Assembly (NCBI GenBank): GCA_007132465.1
Contig: SLOP01000026.1
Coordinates: 1-57,416, forward strand
DNA: 57,416 nt
Origin: Candidatus Izemoplasma sp.
Lineage (GTDB): Bacteria; Bacillota_I; Bacilli_A; Izemoplasmatales; Izemoplasmataceae
Direction of reading: 5' to 3'
Shown: positions 23,203 through 35,959 of the stretch, one piece after another
Numbering within the stretch: the first letter of the stretch is position 1
Layout: each line of letters opens with the position of its first letter
The notes under the pieces: generated by a model
What the model saw: only the letters and a program-made list of their open reading frames with translations
Database searches by the model: none
What the model was told of the DNA's origin: nothing
Made by a program: the position numbers and the translations under genes

Positions 23203-24576
23203 ATGCAGCAGCATCTTGAGGTCTGGCAAGAAATTAAGAGTGAGCTTTCGCTTGCCTTCGAAGAAGAATCATACAAAGAAACCCTTGAGTCCATCGACTC
23301 GATTTTTAAGGTGAAAAATAACTACATTTATTTGATCGTCGACAACGACTTTGTTAAAAAGCGCGTTGAAATGCTTTATTTGAATAAGATGAACCGCCTC
23401 CTTGAGAAGTACGTCGATGAGCCGTGCCAATACCGTCTTGTGACCCGTGATCAAGCCGAACGTGAGTTGGGCGATACCAAGCGCTACGTCCCGTCTAAAC
23501 CCGAGGCCGATTTCGGTAAAAACGCGTTCAACACCAACCTCAACATTAGCTATACCTTCGACAGTTTTGTCGTCGGAAACTCCAACCGTCTCGCCTACAC
23601 CTCGGCCATCAAAGTCGCCGACCAACCGGGCGTTGTCGCCAACCCGCTTTACATTTTCGGTGATGTCGGCCTTGGTAAAACGCACTTGATGCAGGCGGTT
23701 GGCAACTACATTCTTGAAAGCGACATCAACAAACGCGTCCTTTACATTAAAGCCGATCACTTCGTCGAAGAATACGTCCGCCTCGCCAGCAAGAAGAAGT
23801 TTGACGAGTTCCACGCCCGCTTTCGCGAGATTGATGTCTTGCTTGTCGATGACATTCAATTCCTCGCGAAAAAAGAAAAATCGCAACAAGAGTTTTTTAA
23901 ACTGTTCGAGCTGTTGTTCAACCAACAAAAACAAATCGTCATCACCTCTGATCGCAGCGCCAGCGACCTAAAAGACATCATGAACCGGCTTACAAGCCGC
24001 TTCCTTTGGGGCGTCAGCGTCGACATCAACCGGCCCGATCTCGATCATCGCATCAAGATTCTTGAGAAAAAAATGATGGCGGAAACCAGCGATAAAAACC
24101 TGATTCCCCACAAAGTCATCGAATACATCGCCAGCGTGTTTGACAACAACGTCCGCGAACTCGAGGGTGCCTTAAAACGCGTGCTCTTTTACTGCACTGC
24201 CTTCGATTACGAGTTCACCGTGCGAAACGCTGAACACGCCTTAGAAAGCCTTGTGAAGCCCAAAAAAAGCCATAGAGACTTCATGAAAGGCAAGGTCAAT
24301 AACGTCTTAAGCCTTGTTAGCGATTATTACAACATCACCACGAGCGATCTCGTCAGCAAAAAGCGCACCCGCAACTTCTTGTACCCAAGGCAGGTAGCGA
24401 TGTACTTGATCAAAACGCTTTACGACCTTCCTTACAAGAAAATCGGCACGTACTTCAGCAACCGCGACCACTCCACGGTCATGCACTCCGTCGAAAAAAT
24501 TACCACGGAAATGTCGCATGACAACAATGTGAAAATCGATGTGGAGAAACTGACGATAAAATGTGGAGAAAATTGA
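23203..24576 (+). CDS. dnaA: Chromosomal replication initiator protein DnaA
   Basis: ATP-dependent initiator that binds DnaA boxes and melts oriC. 457 residues. Domain I EVWQEIKSELSLAFEE; AAA+ core with NISYTFDSFVVGNSNRLAY, Walker A GDVGLGKTHLM and Walker B LLVDDIQFL; C-terminal DNA-binding domain with RDHSTVMHSVEKI. The ATG at 23203 follows GGGGTGG; the in-frame upstream extension covers the promoter. Next to the origin and 125 bp before dnaN. Confidence 0.98.
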   Translation: MQQHLEVWQEIKSELSLAFEEESYKETLESIDSIFKVKNNYIYLIVDNDFVKKRVEMLYLNKMNRLLEKYVDEPCQYRLVTRDQAERELGDTKRYVPSKPEADFGKNAFNTNLNISYTFDSFVVGNSNRLAYTSAIKVADQPGVVANPLYIFGDVGLGKTHLMQAVGNYILESDINKRVLYIKADHFVEEYVRLASKKKFDEFHARFREIDVLLVDDIQFLAKKEKSQQEFFKLFELLFNQQKQIVITSDRSASDLKDIMNRLTSRFLWGVSVDINRPDLDHRIKILEKKMMAETSDKNLIPHKVIEYIASVFDNNVRELEGALKRVLFYCTAFDYEFTVRNAEHALESLVKPKKSHRDFMKGKVNNVLSLVSDYYNITTSDLVSKKRTRNFLYPRQVAMYLIKTLYDLPYKKIGTYFSNRDHSTVMHSVEKITTEMSHDNNVKIDVEKLTIKCGEN

Positions 24577-24607
24577 CATATCGGGCGTGTTATTCGCTTG
24601 AATATGC

Positions 24608-24613
24608 TATAAT
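24608..24613 (+). promoter_or_regulatory. dnaN -10 element
   Basis: TGC directly before TATAAT makes an extended -10; no good -35. It allows dnaN expression separate from dnaA. Confidence 0.55.
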
Positions 24614-24701
24614 TAAGTAGATAGGGTGAACCTTTCCACATTTCAACACTCGTCCTATAATAATAAGCTTTAAAAAGATTAATGAATGTAGAGGTGATTG
24701 C

Positions 24702-25826
24702 ATGCGTTTCGAAATGAATAAAGATAAATTGCTGTATCACTTGATTGTCGCCCAAAAGGCACTGTCGAACAAAACACCGAACCCGGCACTTCAAGGCATT
24801 AAACTCGAGGTGAAAAAAGATCATTTGGTGATGACGACGAGCAACTCTGACATCTCGATTAACATCACCCTCGACGATGCGAGTTTGAAGGTTGAGGAAG
24901 AAGGGTCGGTGCTCATTCCCGGCAAATACTTCATCGAAATTGTCCGCAAATTGGATGGGCAAACCGTCAACATGTCGCACATCGACGATAATTTGTTGCG
25001 CATCGAAGCGGACCACTCCGACATCACCTTGAACATGCTCGAACTCGACGATTACCCCAACCTTGTCTTCAAGGAAAAAGAGGATTTCGTCAAGATCAAT
25101 GTCCGCACCCTAAAAACCATCATCCGACAAAGCGCGTTTGCCACCTCGACGATTGAAAACCGCCCAATCCTCACCGGCGTGAATTTCAAAATCGACGGCA
25201 ACAAACTCACCAGTGTCGCCACTGATTCGTATCGCCTAGCACAAAAAACAATCGAACTCGAAGAGGAATACGACCCGATGCATGTCATCATTCCGGGGAA
25301 AAGCTTAGAAGAGTTGATGAAAATTCTCGAAAACAACCAAGACAACGTGGAAATTCATTTCGACCAATCGCGTGTGCTCTTTAAATACAACAACGTCCTC
25401 TTCTTATCTCGCTTGCTCGAAGGCAATTACCCGGAAACCAATAAGTTGATTCCGCAGGAGTTCCCCGTCAAGATTAAATTCAACAAAGAATCGCTCCTGA
25501 CGGCCATCGAACGCGCCAGCCTGCTTTCCAGTAAAGATGGCCACAACGCCATTGTCAAACTAACCCTGCGTCAAGATGACACCGTGGAAATCAGCTCGAA
25601 TTCTCCGGAAATCGGCCGGGTGCTTGAAGAAGTGTACCCCGTCGATGAAGTGGTAGGATCTCCGATAAAAATCGCCTTCAGCTCGAAATACATCTCCGAG
25701 GCGCTTAAGGTCTTCGCGTCGAGCGAAGTCACCGTCAGTTTCACCGGGGAAATTCGCCCCTTTGTCATCACCGGCGAGTACGACCCCGACATGATCCAAC
25801 TTATCCTTCCTGTTAAAACCGATTAA
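24702..25826 (+). CDS. dnaN: DNA polymerase III beta subunit (sliding clamp)
   Basis: Ring-shaped processivity clamp. 374 residues in three repeats of the clamp fold. Seen: MNKDKLLYHLIVAQKALSNK with NPALQGIKLEV, PGKYFIEIVRKL, FATSTIENRPILTGVNF and TDSYRLAQKTIEL in domain 2, and the C-terminal RPFVITGEYDPDMIQLILPV. AGAGGTG precedes the ATG. Followed by a strong terminator. Confidence 0.97.
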   Translation: MRFEMNKDKLLYHLIVAQKALSNKTPNPALQGIKLEVKKDHLVMTTSNSDISINITLDDASLKVEEEGSVLIPGKYFIEIVRKLDGQTVNMSHIDDNLLRIEADHSDITLNMLELDDYPNLVFKEKEDFVKINVRTLKTIIRQSAFATSTIENRPILTGVNFKIDGNKLTSVATDSYRLAQKTIELEEEYDPMHVIIPGKSLEELMKILENNQDNVEIHFDQSRVLFKYNNVLFLSRLLEGNYPETNKLIPQEFPVKIKFNKESLLTAIERASLLSSKDGHNAIVKLTLRQDDTVEISSNSPEIGRVLEEVYPVDEVVGSPIKIAFSSKYISEALKVFASSEVTVSFTGEIRPFVITGEYDPDMIQLILPVKTD

Positions 25827-25833
25827 TCGCATG

Positions 25834-25864
25834 AAAAGGGCCTACAAAAGGCCCTTTTTTTTCG
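25834..25864 (+). terminator. dnaN terminator
   Basis: AAAAGGGCC and GGCCCTTTT pair over a 7-nt loop, followed by a T-run to 25862. Confidence 0.93.
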
Positions 25865-25873
25865 CGCTTTCGC

Positions 25874-25902
25874 TTGTTTGTCACATACTTTTATTATATA
25901 AT
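25874..25902 (+). promoter_or_regulatory. Promoter of the S4-recF-gyrB-gyrA unit
   Basis: TTGTTT (25874-25879), 17-bp spacer, TATAAT (25897-25902) in AT-rich sequence about 40 bp before the S4-protein start. Confidence 0.7.
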
Positions 25903-25941
25903 AATACCATAGTGTATATATATAAGAAAGCAGGTGCTTCC

Positions 25942-26155
25942 ATGCGAGACGTCCCAATCCATACCGACTATATCACGCTTGGCCAGTTGTTGAAATACGT
26001 CGATCTGGCGCATTCGGGTGGGGAAGTCAAAGCCATGTTGGAAACCCACCAAATTACCGTGGATGGCGAGGCCGACAACCGCCGAGGGCGCAAACTCTAT
26101 CCCGGCATGACCATCGACATCGACGACGTGGGAACGTATTGCATCGTCGAAGACC

Positions 26156-26163
<8 letters not shown>
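25942..26163 (+). CDS. S4-domain RNA-binding protein, YaaA type
   Basis: A 73-residue protein of the S4-like family found between dnaN and recF in Firmicutes. The S4 core is ITLGQLLKYVDLAHSGGEVKAML followed by VDGEADNRRGRKLYPG. The ATG at 25942 follows CAGGTG. The in-frame extension to 25831 runs through the promoter and is rejected. Its stop overlaps recF by 8 bp. Function is not well defined; RNA binding is inferred from the domain. Confidence 0.9.
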
Positions 26164-29141
<2,978 letters not shown>

Positions 29142-29153
29142 AGGAGAGCCACG

Positions 29154-31829
29154 ATGGATAATAAACCAATTGATCCCATGCAACCGCTCGATTACGACAA
29201 AATATCCGAAATCAACATCAACGACGAAATGAAAAATTCGTTTTTGAGTTACGCCATGAGCGTCATCGTCTCCCGGGCGCTGCCCGATGTCCGAGATGGG
29301 CTGAAACCCGTCCATCGACGAATACTTTATGGCATGGACGAACTCGGCGTGCACCCCGACAAAGCCTTCAAGAAGTCGGCCCGTATCGTCGGCGACGTCA
29401 TGGGGAAATATCACCCCCACGGCGACAGCGCCATCTACGATGCGATGGTGCGTATGGCTCAACCGTTCAGCTACCGCTATCCGCTTGTCAACGGCCACGG
29501 AAACTTTGGCTCGATTGACGGCGACGGCGCCGCGGCCATGCGTTACACGGAAGCGAAAATGCACAAAATCGCCGCCGAAATGCTCGCCGACATCAAAAAA
29601 GACACGATTGATTTCGTCGAAAACTACGACGGCACAGAAACCGAACCGCGCGTGCTTCCGAGCAAGTTTCCCAACCTGCTCGTCAACGGCTCAACCGGCA
29701 TCGCCGTCGGCATGGCGACGAACATCCCCCCGCACAACTTAAACGAGGTCATCGACGGCGTGCTGCAAACCATCGATAACCCCGACATCACGATTGATGC
29801 GTTAATGCAAACCATCCAGGGACCGGATTTCCCAACAGGCGGGTCAATCATGGGGTTGAGCGGCTTACGCCAGGCCTATGAAACCGGCAACGGCGCCATC
29901 AAAGTCCGCGCCAAAGCGGACATCACCGAAGCCAAAAGTGGCAAACAAACGATCACCGTTACCGAAATACCCTACCAAGTTAACAAAACTCGGTTAATCG
30001 AGAAGATTGCCGAACTCGCTAAAGAAAAACGCATTGAGGGCATCACCGATCTGCGCGACGAATCGAACCGCAACGGCATCAAAATCGTCATCGAACTGAA
30101 AAAAGAGGTCAACGCCGAGGTCACCCTCAACAACCTCTACAAGTTCACGCCGCTGCAAACCTCGTTTGGCATCAACATGTTGGCGCTTGTCAACAACCAA
30201 CCGAAAGTTCTGAATCTCAAACAAATCATCGAGTACTACATTGAACACCAACGCGAGGTGCTGACACGCAAAAGTGCCTTCGACCTCAACAAAGCCGAAG
30301 CCCGCGCCCACATCGTCGAGGGGTTACTCAAAGCGTTGGATCGCATCGACGAGGTCATTGAAACGATCCGTTCGGCCTACGACGACGCCGAAACCAAACT
30401 GATCACCCGCTTTGACTTAAGCGAAGCGCAAGCCAAGGCCATCTTGGAAATGCGCCTCCGCCGTTTAAGCGGTCTAGAACGCGAGCGTCTCGACCAGGAA
30501 CTCACCGACTTAAACGACACCATCGCCTTTTTACGCGAGTTGCTGGCAAACGATGAGAAAAAGCACGACGTCATCCGCGACGAACTGATCGCCCTGCAAA
30601 ACGCCTTTGGCGATGCGCGGCGCACGGAGATATCGCTTGCCGAAGACCTCGACATCGAGGACGAAGACCTGATCCCTCGCGAGAATACCATCGTGACCAT
30701 TACCCAAAGCGGGTACTGCAAACGCATGAGTGTGGAAAGCTACAAAACGCAAAACCGGGGAGGCAAAGGCTTAACCGGCATCAAAACCAACGAAGATGAC
30801 GCCGTCGAACACATCATTCACACCTCGACGCATGACTTTTTACTGTTTTTCACCAACCTCGGCCGCGTCTACAAGGTCAAAGGGTATAAAATCCCTGCCT
30901 TCGGTCGACAATCCAAAGGACTTCCGCTCGTCAACGTGCTCCGTTTAGACAAAAATGAAACCGTGCAAGCGGTGGCACGCATCAGCGATTTCGACATCGA
31001 CCGGACGCTCTTTTTCGTCACCAAACACGGCATTGTCAAGCGCACCCACGTGAGCCACTACAAAAACATCCGCACCAGCGGCATTCGCGCCATCAACTTA
31101 AAAGACGGCGATGAACTGCTCGACGTCAAACTGACACGCGGCGATCAAGATGTGGTTATTGGCGCTTCCAACGGAAAAGCCATCCGCTTCCATGAAACCG
31201 ACGCCCGAGACATGGGGCGTGTGGCCACCGGTGTGCTCGGCATTCGGCTGGGTAAAAGCGACCTTGTCGTCGGCATGGCCTTGGTGTCAAACGATGATGA
31301 CGAGGTGCTTATCGTCACCGAAAATGGCTACGGAAAACGCACGAAAATCGGTGAATACCGCTGCCAAAACCGCGGCGGAAAAGGTGTGAAAACGCTGAAC
31401 GTCACGGAGAAAAACGGCTACCTTGTGAAACTAAAAAGCGTCACCGGCGACGAAGACATCATCATGATTACAACCAAAGGCATGATGATTCGCCTGCCGG
31501 TCGAACAGATTTCCACCAGCAGTCGCGCCACCCAAGGCGTGCGCTTGATGCGCCTTAACGAAGGGCATAAAGTCGCCACCGTCGCTGTCGTCCCCAAAGA
31601 CGAAGATGTCGAAGAGACCATTGAACAAGCCCTCGAACACGCAAAACACATGTCGCCGCTTGAAGGTGGGGTCAGCCTCACGCCCCAAGCGACAGAGGAT
31701 GCATCAGACACCTTAGAAGCCCCGCTTACCGCGGAGGATGAAGCGTCCGATGAAGAAGCCACCGAGGAACACGACGACACCACGACGTCTGAACGCCCGA
31801 AACTAACCCTTTTTGATGATGAAGACTGA
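29154..31829 (+). CDS. gyrA: DNA gyrase subunit A
   Basis: Breakage-reunion subunit of gyrase. 891 residues, longer than the usual ~820 because of an acidic tail after ~835 rich in Glu, Asp and Thr. Catalytic Tyr in [11 protein letters not shown]; the quinolone-resistance region reads [15 protein letters not shown] with wild-type-like Ser and Asp. A GyrA box QNRGGKG in the first C-terminal blade supports gyrase rather than topoisomerase IV; a second QNRGGKG occurs in a later blade. No terminator: the serS promoter begins one base after the stop codon. Confidence 0.97.
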   Translation: MDNKPIDPMQPLDYDKISEININDEMKNSFLSYAMSVIVSRALPDVRDGLKPVHRRILYGMDELGVHPDKAFKKSARIVGDVMGKYHPHGDSAIYDAMVRMAQPFSYRYPLVNGHGNFGSIDGDGAAAMRYTEAKMHKIAAEMLADIKKDTIDFVENYDGTETEPRVLPSKFPNLLVNGSTGIAVGMATNIPPHNLNEVIDGVLQTIDNPDITIDALMQTIQGPDFPTGGSIMGLSGLRQAYETGNGAIKVRAKADITEAKSGKQTITVTEIPYQVNKTRLIEKIAELAKEKRIEGITDLRDESNRNGIKIVIELKKEVNAEVTLNNLYKFTPLQTSFGINMLALVNNQPKVLNLKQIIEYYIEHQREVLTRKSAFDLNKAEARAHIVEGLLKALDRIDEVIETIRSAYDDAETKLITRFDLSEAQAKAILEMRLRRLSGLERERLDQELTDLNDTIAFLRELLANDEKKHDVIRDELIALQNAFGDARRTEISLAEDLDIEDEDLIPRENTIVTITQSGYCKRMSVESYKTQNRGGKGLTGIKTNEDDAVEHIIHTSTHDFLLFFTNLGRVYKVKGYKIPAFGRQSKGLPLVNVLRLDKNETVQAVARISDFDIDRTLFFVTKHGIVKRTHVSHYKNIRTSGIRAINLKDGDELLDVKLTRGDQDVVIGASNGKAIRFHETDARDMGRVATGVLGIRLGKSDLVVGMALVSNDDDEVLIVTENGYGKRTKIGEYRCQNRGGKGVKTLNVTEKNGYLVKLKSVTGDEDIIMITTKGMMIRLPVEQISTSSRATQGVRLMRLNEGHKVATVAVVPKDEDVEETIEQALEHAKHMSPLEGGVSLTPQATEDASDTLEAPLTAEDEASDEEATEEHDDTTTSERPKLTLFDDED

Positions 31830-31858
31830 TTGACAAAGCCCAAGGGCTTTGGTACACT
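31830..31858 (+). promoter_or_regulatory. serS T-box promoter with inverted repeat in spacer
   Basis: TTGACA (31830-31835), 17-bp spacer, TACACT (31853-31858), starting one base after gyrA. CAAAGCC-CAAG-GGCTTTG, a perfect 7-bp inverted repeat, fills the spacer. Confidence 0.88.
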
Positions 31859-31865
31859 GCAACTG

Positions 31866-32074
31866 TAAAGCGATGATGAGGACAAGTAGGCGCGAACGCA
31901 CGCAAAGCGAGCCGGTGGACGGTGCGAACCGGTCGGCGAACGCGCGCGAAATCTCCCTCGGAGCGGAGGCAAACCCTCCCGGCACATGCCGTTATCTTCT
32001 CGAGTGGGCGGGCAACCGTCAACGAGGGTGGCAACACGGGAATATCCCGTCCCTTTTTGAGGGACGGGTTTTTT
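31866..32074 (+). promoter_or_regulatory. Serine T-box leader (serS)
   Basis: tRNA-sensing leader. The T-box sequence AGGGTGGCAACACGGG is at 32025-32040; TGGC would pair with a tRNA 3' end having discriminator G, as tRNA-Ser does. The terminator CCCGTCCC/GGGACGGG plus T-run is at 32046-32074. Stem I has GAGG/CCTC at the base and GCGCG/CGCGC above, with an AGTA/GAA loop-E pair; the specifier loop GAAATCTC offers the Ser codon UCU (UCC if shifted one base). Confidence 0.9.
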
Positions 32075-32096
32075 ATCGACAAAGGAGGCAACGACC

Positions 32097-33371
32097 ATGC
32101 TTGACATTAAAACCTTGCGAGATCACCTCGAGGCCATCATCGAACGGCTCAACCGTCGCGGTGAGTCCCACGAATACTTGCGCGGCGTCATCGACGACGA
32201 CACCAAGCGCCGCGACATCATTCAGCGCGTCGAAAAGCTGAAGGCCAAACACAACGAAACAAGCCGTGCCATCGGCAAGCTGAAGCGCGAAGGAAAGCCG
32301 GTTCAAGCGGTGCTTGATCAAATGGAAGCGGACAAGGACACCATCAAAGCGCTGGATGAAGCACGGCGAGTCTTGGATGAACGGATTGAGGCGACGCTCT
32401 TAAGAACGCCGAATCTGCCGCATAAGAGCGTGCCTAAAGGCAAAGACGAAAGCGATAACCCGGTGATCAAAATTGCAGGCGATAAACCCGTGTTCGATTT
32501 TGAACCAAAAAGCCACTGGGAACTCGGCACCGCCCTCGACATTCTCGACTTTGAACGGGCCGCCAAAATTGCGGCCTCACGGTTCGTCGTCTACAAAGGC
32601 CTCGGTGCCCGATTGGAACGCGCGCTCATCAACTTCATGATGGACATGCATGTGGAAAACCACGGGTATCGCGAAACGCTCTTACCGTATATCGTCAACC
32701 GCGAATCGATGGTCGCAAGCGGCCAGTTTCCCAAATTTGAAGCCGACGCCTTTGCGCTCAAAGACGATCGCGAACTGTATTTAAACCCAACCGCCGAAGT
32801 GCCGGCCATCAACATGCACCGCGACGAGATCATCCACGAAGCCGACTTGCCGATTCAATACGCGGCGTTTACCACGGCGTTCCGTCAAGAAGCAGGCAGC
32901 GCCGGGCGGGACACCCGCGGCATCATCCGGCTGCACCAATTCAATAAAGTCGAGTTGATTAAGTTCGTTAAACCCGACCAATCATACCCCGCCTTAGAAG
33001 CGATGCTTGAAAGCAGCGAAGCAATTCTTAAAGCGCTAAAACTGCCGTATCGCGTGGTCGAATTGTGCACCGCTGATCTCGGGTTTGCGATGACAAAAAC
33101 CTTCGACATTGAAGTGTGGGTGCCCGCGTACAACAACTACCGTGAAATCGGTTCGATTTCCAACGCCGAAGCCTATCAAGCACGCCGAGCCAACATCAAA
33201 TACCGCCCTAAAGACGGGGGAAAACCGACCTTTGTCCACACCTTAAACGGGTCAGGGTTGGCGGTGGGACGCACGGTCGTGGCCATTCTCGAAAACTACC
33301 AACAAAAAGATGGTACAATAAAGATACCGGACGCGCTCATCCCGTACATGCGCGTTGATAAAATCACCTAG
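32097..33371 (+). CDS. serS: Serine-tRNA ligase
   Basis: Class II aminoacyl-tRNA synthetase charging tRNA-Ser. 424 residues. N-terminal antiparallel coiled-coil arm (residues ~25-100), then the catalytic core: motif 2 [21 protein letters not shown], and motif 3 [28 protein letters not shown] precedes the ATG. Controlled by the T-box leader upstream; pepA-like M17 aminopeptidase follows by 9 bp. Confidence 0.97.
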   Translation: MLDIKTLRDHLEAIIERLNRRGESHEYLRGVIDDDTKRRDIIQRVEKLKAKHNETSRAIGKLKREGKPVQAVLDQMEADKDTIKALDEARRVLDERIEATLLRTPNLPHKSVPKGKDESDNPVIKIAGDKPVFDFEPKSHWELGTALDILDFERAAKIAASRFVVYKGLGARLERALINFMMDMHVENHGYRETLLPYIVNRESMVASGQFPKFEADAFALKDDRELYLNPTAEVPAINMHRDEIIHEADLPIQYAAFTTAFRQEAGSAGRDTRGIIRLHQFNKVELIKFVKPDQSYPALEAMLESSEAILKALKLPYRVVELCTADLGFAMTKTFDIEVWVPAYNNYREIGSISNAEAYQARRANIKYRPKDGGKPTFVHTLNGSGLAVGRTVVAILENYQQKDGTIKIPDALIPYMRVDKIT

Positions 33372-33380
33372 GAGGAACCT

Positions 33381-34754
33381 ATGTTTACCCATCAGAAGCA
33401 GTTTGATCCACTTACCGAACAACGCATCATCGTGCTTGGCGATGATGCCTCGCATCCACACGTTAACGCCGTCGCCGGCGCGTTAGGCGACACCATTGAA
33501 GAGCTTGTGACGGCCCCCTTTAACCGTCACCGGACGTTTGGCAAGCTGAAGGCCAAGGAAGTTGTCTTCATCCGCTTATCGGACCTCGCGAAACCCAAAC
33601 AACGCATGGAAGCGGCCAAAGGCGTGGCGGGATTGACATCGGACGCCATCATCGCCTTAGACACCTTCCCGCCTGAACGCATCGCCGAATGGATGGAAAC
33701 GCTCGTGCGAGCGTCGTATCGGTTTGATAAGTTCAAGACCGACGATGAAGAACACACGACCAATTTCTTTTACGCCGCCACCACCGAGGTAACGGAGCAG
33801 GTGCACGAAGGCATCGTCATCGGTGAAGCCGCCAACCACACGCGCGACCTTGTCAATACCCCCTACAACTACTTGAACGCCACCGACCTTGCGCAGTATG
33901 CCACCGCCCTAGAGGCGATCGACAACGTCAAGGTGAGCGTGCTCGATAAGCCCGCTTGCGAAGCGCTGAACATGGGCGCCTTCCTCGGGGTTAACCGAGG
34001 CAGCATCGACGAACCCACCCTCATCCACGTCGAGTACACCGGCGACCCGGGCAGCAAAGACATCACCGCGCTGGTGGGCAAAGGCGTCATGTACGATACC
34101 GGAGGATACTCACTTAAGACCGTTCAAGGCATGCCGAGCATGAAAATGGACATGGGTGGCGCCGCCACCGTGCTTGGCGCCATTGAAGCCATTGCTCGAC
34201 TGAAAGCCAAAGCCAACGTCAGCGTCGTCATCGCCGCCACCGACAACCGCATTGGCGATCACGCCACCGTGCCAGATGACATTTTAACCTCGGCCAAAGG
34301 CTTAACCATCGAAATCATTTCAACCGACGCTGAAGGGCGGCTAACCTTGGCCGACGCGCTGTGGTTTGCCCAAGAAAAAGGCGCCACGCGCTTGATTGAC
34401 GTCGCGACGTTAACCGGCGCCGTGGTCGGCGCCCTTGGAAAAACCTACACCGGTGCGTTTTCTAACGACGACGCGTTCACAAAAGACGTGCTTAACGCAG
34501 CGAAAAACGCGGGTGAAAACGTCTGGCGCATGCCGATTCACGAAGAGTATCACGACGCGCTGAAAAGCGAAGTCGCCGACATGAAAAACAGCGGCGGTCG
34601 GTTGGCCGGCGCCTCAGTCGCCGCGGCGTTCCTCGAGAAGTTTGTCGATGACGCACGGCCGTGGGTACACCTTGATATTGCCGGCACGGCGTATGGCGAG
34701 AAGGAAGGCGCCACCGGAACCTTGGTCAAGACGTTAACCAAACTGTTTGTGTAA
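33381..34754 (+). CDS. Leucyl aminopeptidase, family M17
   Basis: Two-metal cytosolic aminopeptidase. 457 residues. Metal and catalytic region LVGKGVMYDTGGYSLK, MDMGGAATVLGAIEA, and STDAEGRLTLADAL, where the family signature is NTDAEGRLTLADAL, so Ser replaces the usual Asn. HLDIAGTAY near the end is also typical. Ribosome binding site AGGAGG. Likely co-transcribed with serS; peptide turnover would supply free amino acids. Confidence 0.93.
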   Translation: MFTHQKQFDPLTEQRIIVLGDDASHPHVNAVAGALGDTIEELVTAPFNRHRTFGKLKAKEVVFIRLSDLAKPKQRMEAAKGVAGLTSDAIIALDTFPPERIAEWMETLVRASYRFDKFKTDDEEHTTNFFYAATTEVTEQVHEGIVIGEAANHTRDLVNTPYNYLNATDLAQYATALEAIDNVKVSVLDKPACEALNMGAFLGVNRGSIDEPTLIHVEYTGDPGSKDITALVGKGVMYDTGGYSLKTVQGMPSMKMDMGGAATVLGAIEAIARLKAKANVSVVIAATDNRIGDHATVPDDILTSAKGLTIEIISTDAEGRLTLADALWFAQEKGATRLIDVATLTGAVVGALGKTYTGAFSNDDAFTKDVLNAAKNAGENVWRMPIHEEYHDALKSEVADMKNSGGRLAGASVAAAFLEKFVDDARPWVHLDIAGTAYGEKEGATGTLVKTLTKLFV

Positions 34755-34756
34755 AA

Positions 34757-34784
34757 AAAATGCCGGGGTTTCCCGGCATTTTTT
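34757..34784. terminator. Bidirectional terminator, M17 peptidase / HIT gene
   Basis: AATGCCGGG and CCCGGCATT pair with a 4-nt loop; A-run on the left and T-run on the right serve both converging genes. Confidence 0.93.
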
Positions 34785-35194
34785 TATAGATTCTCTTTGA
34801 TTTTTTCGAGTATCGCGAGGTAATCTTCTTGCTCGTGTGACGCTTGGTTGTTGGTGAAACGGATGCCGAGATCGTCTTGTTCGTAGCGTGGCAAAAGGTG
34901 CACGTGGAAATGATCAACGCTCTGGTGGGGGCGTTCGGTGTTGTTGATGAGGTTGAGGCCGATGGGCGCGAACGCGCGTTTTAGGGCGTTGGCAATGGGC
35001 GGCACGGCTCGAAACACGTGCGTCGCCGTCTTTTCATCGAGGTCGTAGAGGTTCTTCACATGCTGCTTTGGAACAACCAGCGTATGGCCCTCGGTGACTT
35101 GGGAGATGTCTAAAAACGCATAAACGTGGTCGTCTTCGTACACTTTGTACGATGGGATATCTCCGGCGATGATTTGACAGAAAATGCAATCCAT
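34784..35194 (-). CDS. HIT-family nucleotide-binding protein
   Basis: Histidine-triad hydrolase of 136 residues. MDCIFCQIIAGDIPSYKVYED opens as in bacterial HINT proteins, and HFHVHLLPRY gives the HxHxHxx triad. Probably hydrolyses AMP-linked phosphoramidates. Four bases after the HAD gene, in a two-gene minus-strand unit that runs against replication. Confidence 0.95.
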   Translation of the reverse strand: MDCIFCQIIAGDIPSYKVYEDDHVYAFLDISQVTEGHTLVVPKQHVKNLYDLDEKTATHVFRAVPPIANALKRAFAPIGLNLINNTERPHQSVDHFHVHLLPRYEQDDLGIRFTNNQASHEQEDYLAILEKIKENL

Positions 35195-35198
35195 GAAA

Positions 35199-35855
35199 CT
35201 ACCTCCTTGGTAACCCTAACAGGGAAATGAGATCGGTCATGTCCGCTAAGATGTAATCGGGGGATACGGCTTCAAGATGAGCTCGGCCTTTGATGCTCCA
35301 GGCGACACCGGCGGTTTTGACGCCGGCGGCTTGGCCAGCGAGGATGTCGGAATCGTTGTCGCCAATCATGAGGGCGTCCTTGCCGACCCCAAGCAGCGTA
35401 AGCGCTTTGACAACAGGCTCCTTGTCCGGTTTGGGACGGGTGACGTCATTGAGCGAGACAAAGGCGTCGAACAACGAATCAAGGCCGAAACGTTTGATAC
35501 TAGGCCAGGCCGCCCCTTTGAACTTCGAGGTGACAATCGCCATCTTGATGCCGTGCTCCTTCAAGCGTTTGAGCGTCGTGATGACGTGAGGATAAAGCGC
35601 GTAATGATGGTGTTCGTTCGCCGTGTAGTAGGTTCGGTAGGTTTCCACGGCAGCGTTGATGAGGGCGTCGCTATCGGTGTAGCGCGCGAACGTATCCATC
35701 AGCGGTGGACCGATGGCGGCGATGATGGTGTCACGGTCGATTGTGATGTCGGGAAAATGGGTTTTAAACGTGTGTTGATAGCTTTCAATGATGATTTCGT
35801 TTGTGTCAATTAAGGTCCCGTCAAGGTCGAACAAGACGGCTGAGACAGTGGCCAT
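35199..35855 (-). CDS. HAD-superfamily phosphatase, Gph/PpaX-like
   Basis: A 218-residue HAD hydrolase: motif I FDLDGTLIDTNE with the nucleophilic Asp, a helical cap, motif II VTSKF, motif III lysine in KPDKEPV and motif IV MIGDNDSDILAGQAAG. Most like phosphoglycolate phosphatase or pyrophosphatase PpaX; substrate unproved. The ATG at 35855 is chosen because it fits GGGTG at 6 nt; ATG 35861 is an alternative. The -10 box is only ~17 bp upstream, so the leader is very short. Confidence 0.88.
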   Translation of the reverse strand: MATVSAVLFDLDGTLIDTNEIIIESYQHTFKTHFPDITIDRDTIIAAIGPPLMDTFARYTDSDALINAAVETYRTYYTANEHHHYALYPHVITTLKRLKEHGIKMAIVTSKFKGAAWPSIKRFGLDSLFDAFVSLNDVTRPKPDKEPVVKALTLLGVGKDALMIGDNDSDILAGQAAGVKTAGVAWSIKGRAHLEAVSPDYILADMTDLISLLGLPRR

Positions 35856-35872
35856 GCGCATCACCCACTCAT

Positions 35873-35878
35873 ATTGTA
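35873..35878 (-). promoter_or_regulatory. -10 element of HAD-HIT unit
   Basis: TACAAT on the minus strand; the -35 region is poor. Confidence 0.5.
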
Positions 35879-35907
35879 ACATAGCCGACAGAGAAATTCG
35901 ATTGCCG

Positions 35908-35936
35908 TTGCAATACGGCCGTTTTTTTAATACAAT
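35908..35936 (+). promoter_or_regulatory. pta promoter
   Basis: TTGCAA (35908-35913), 17-bp spacer, TACAAT (35931-35936), divergent from the HAD promoter. Confidence 0.75.
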
Positions 35937-35959
35937 ATAGCCGTATGGGAGTGATGCAC

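Noticed and set aside
23269-23934. 221-residue antisense reading frame opposite dnaA
   Set aside because: Low-complexity Val/Phe/Asp composition typical of the mirror of a coding strand; no ribosome binding site or family match, and dnaA is certain.
31418-32107. 229-residue antisense frame over the gyrA end and serS T-box
   Set aside because: Ser-rich shadow of the acidic gyrA tail; covers the T-box.
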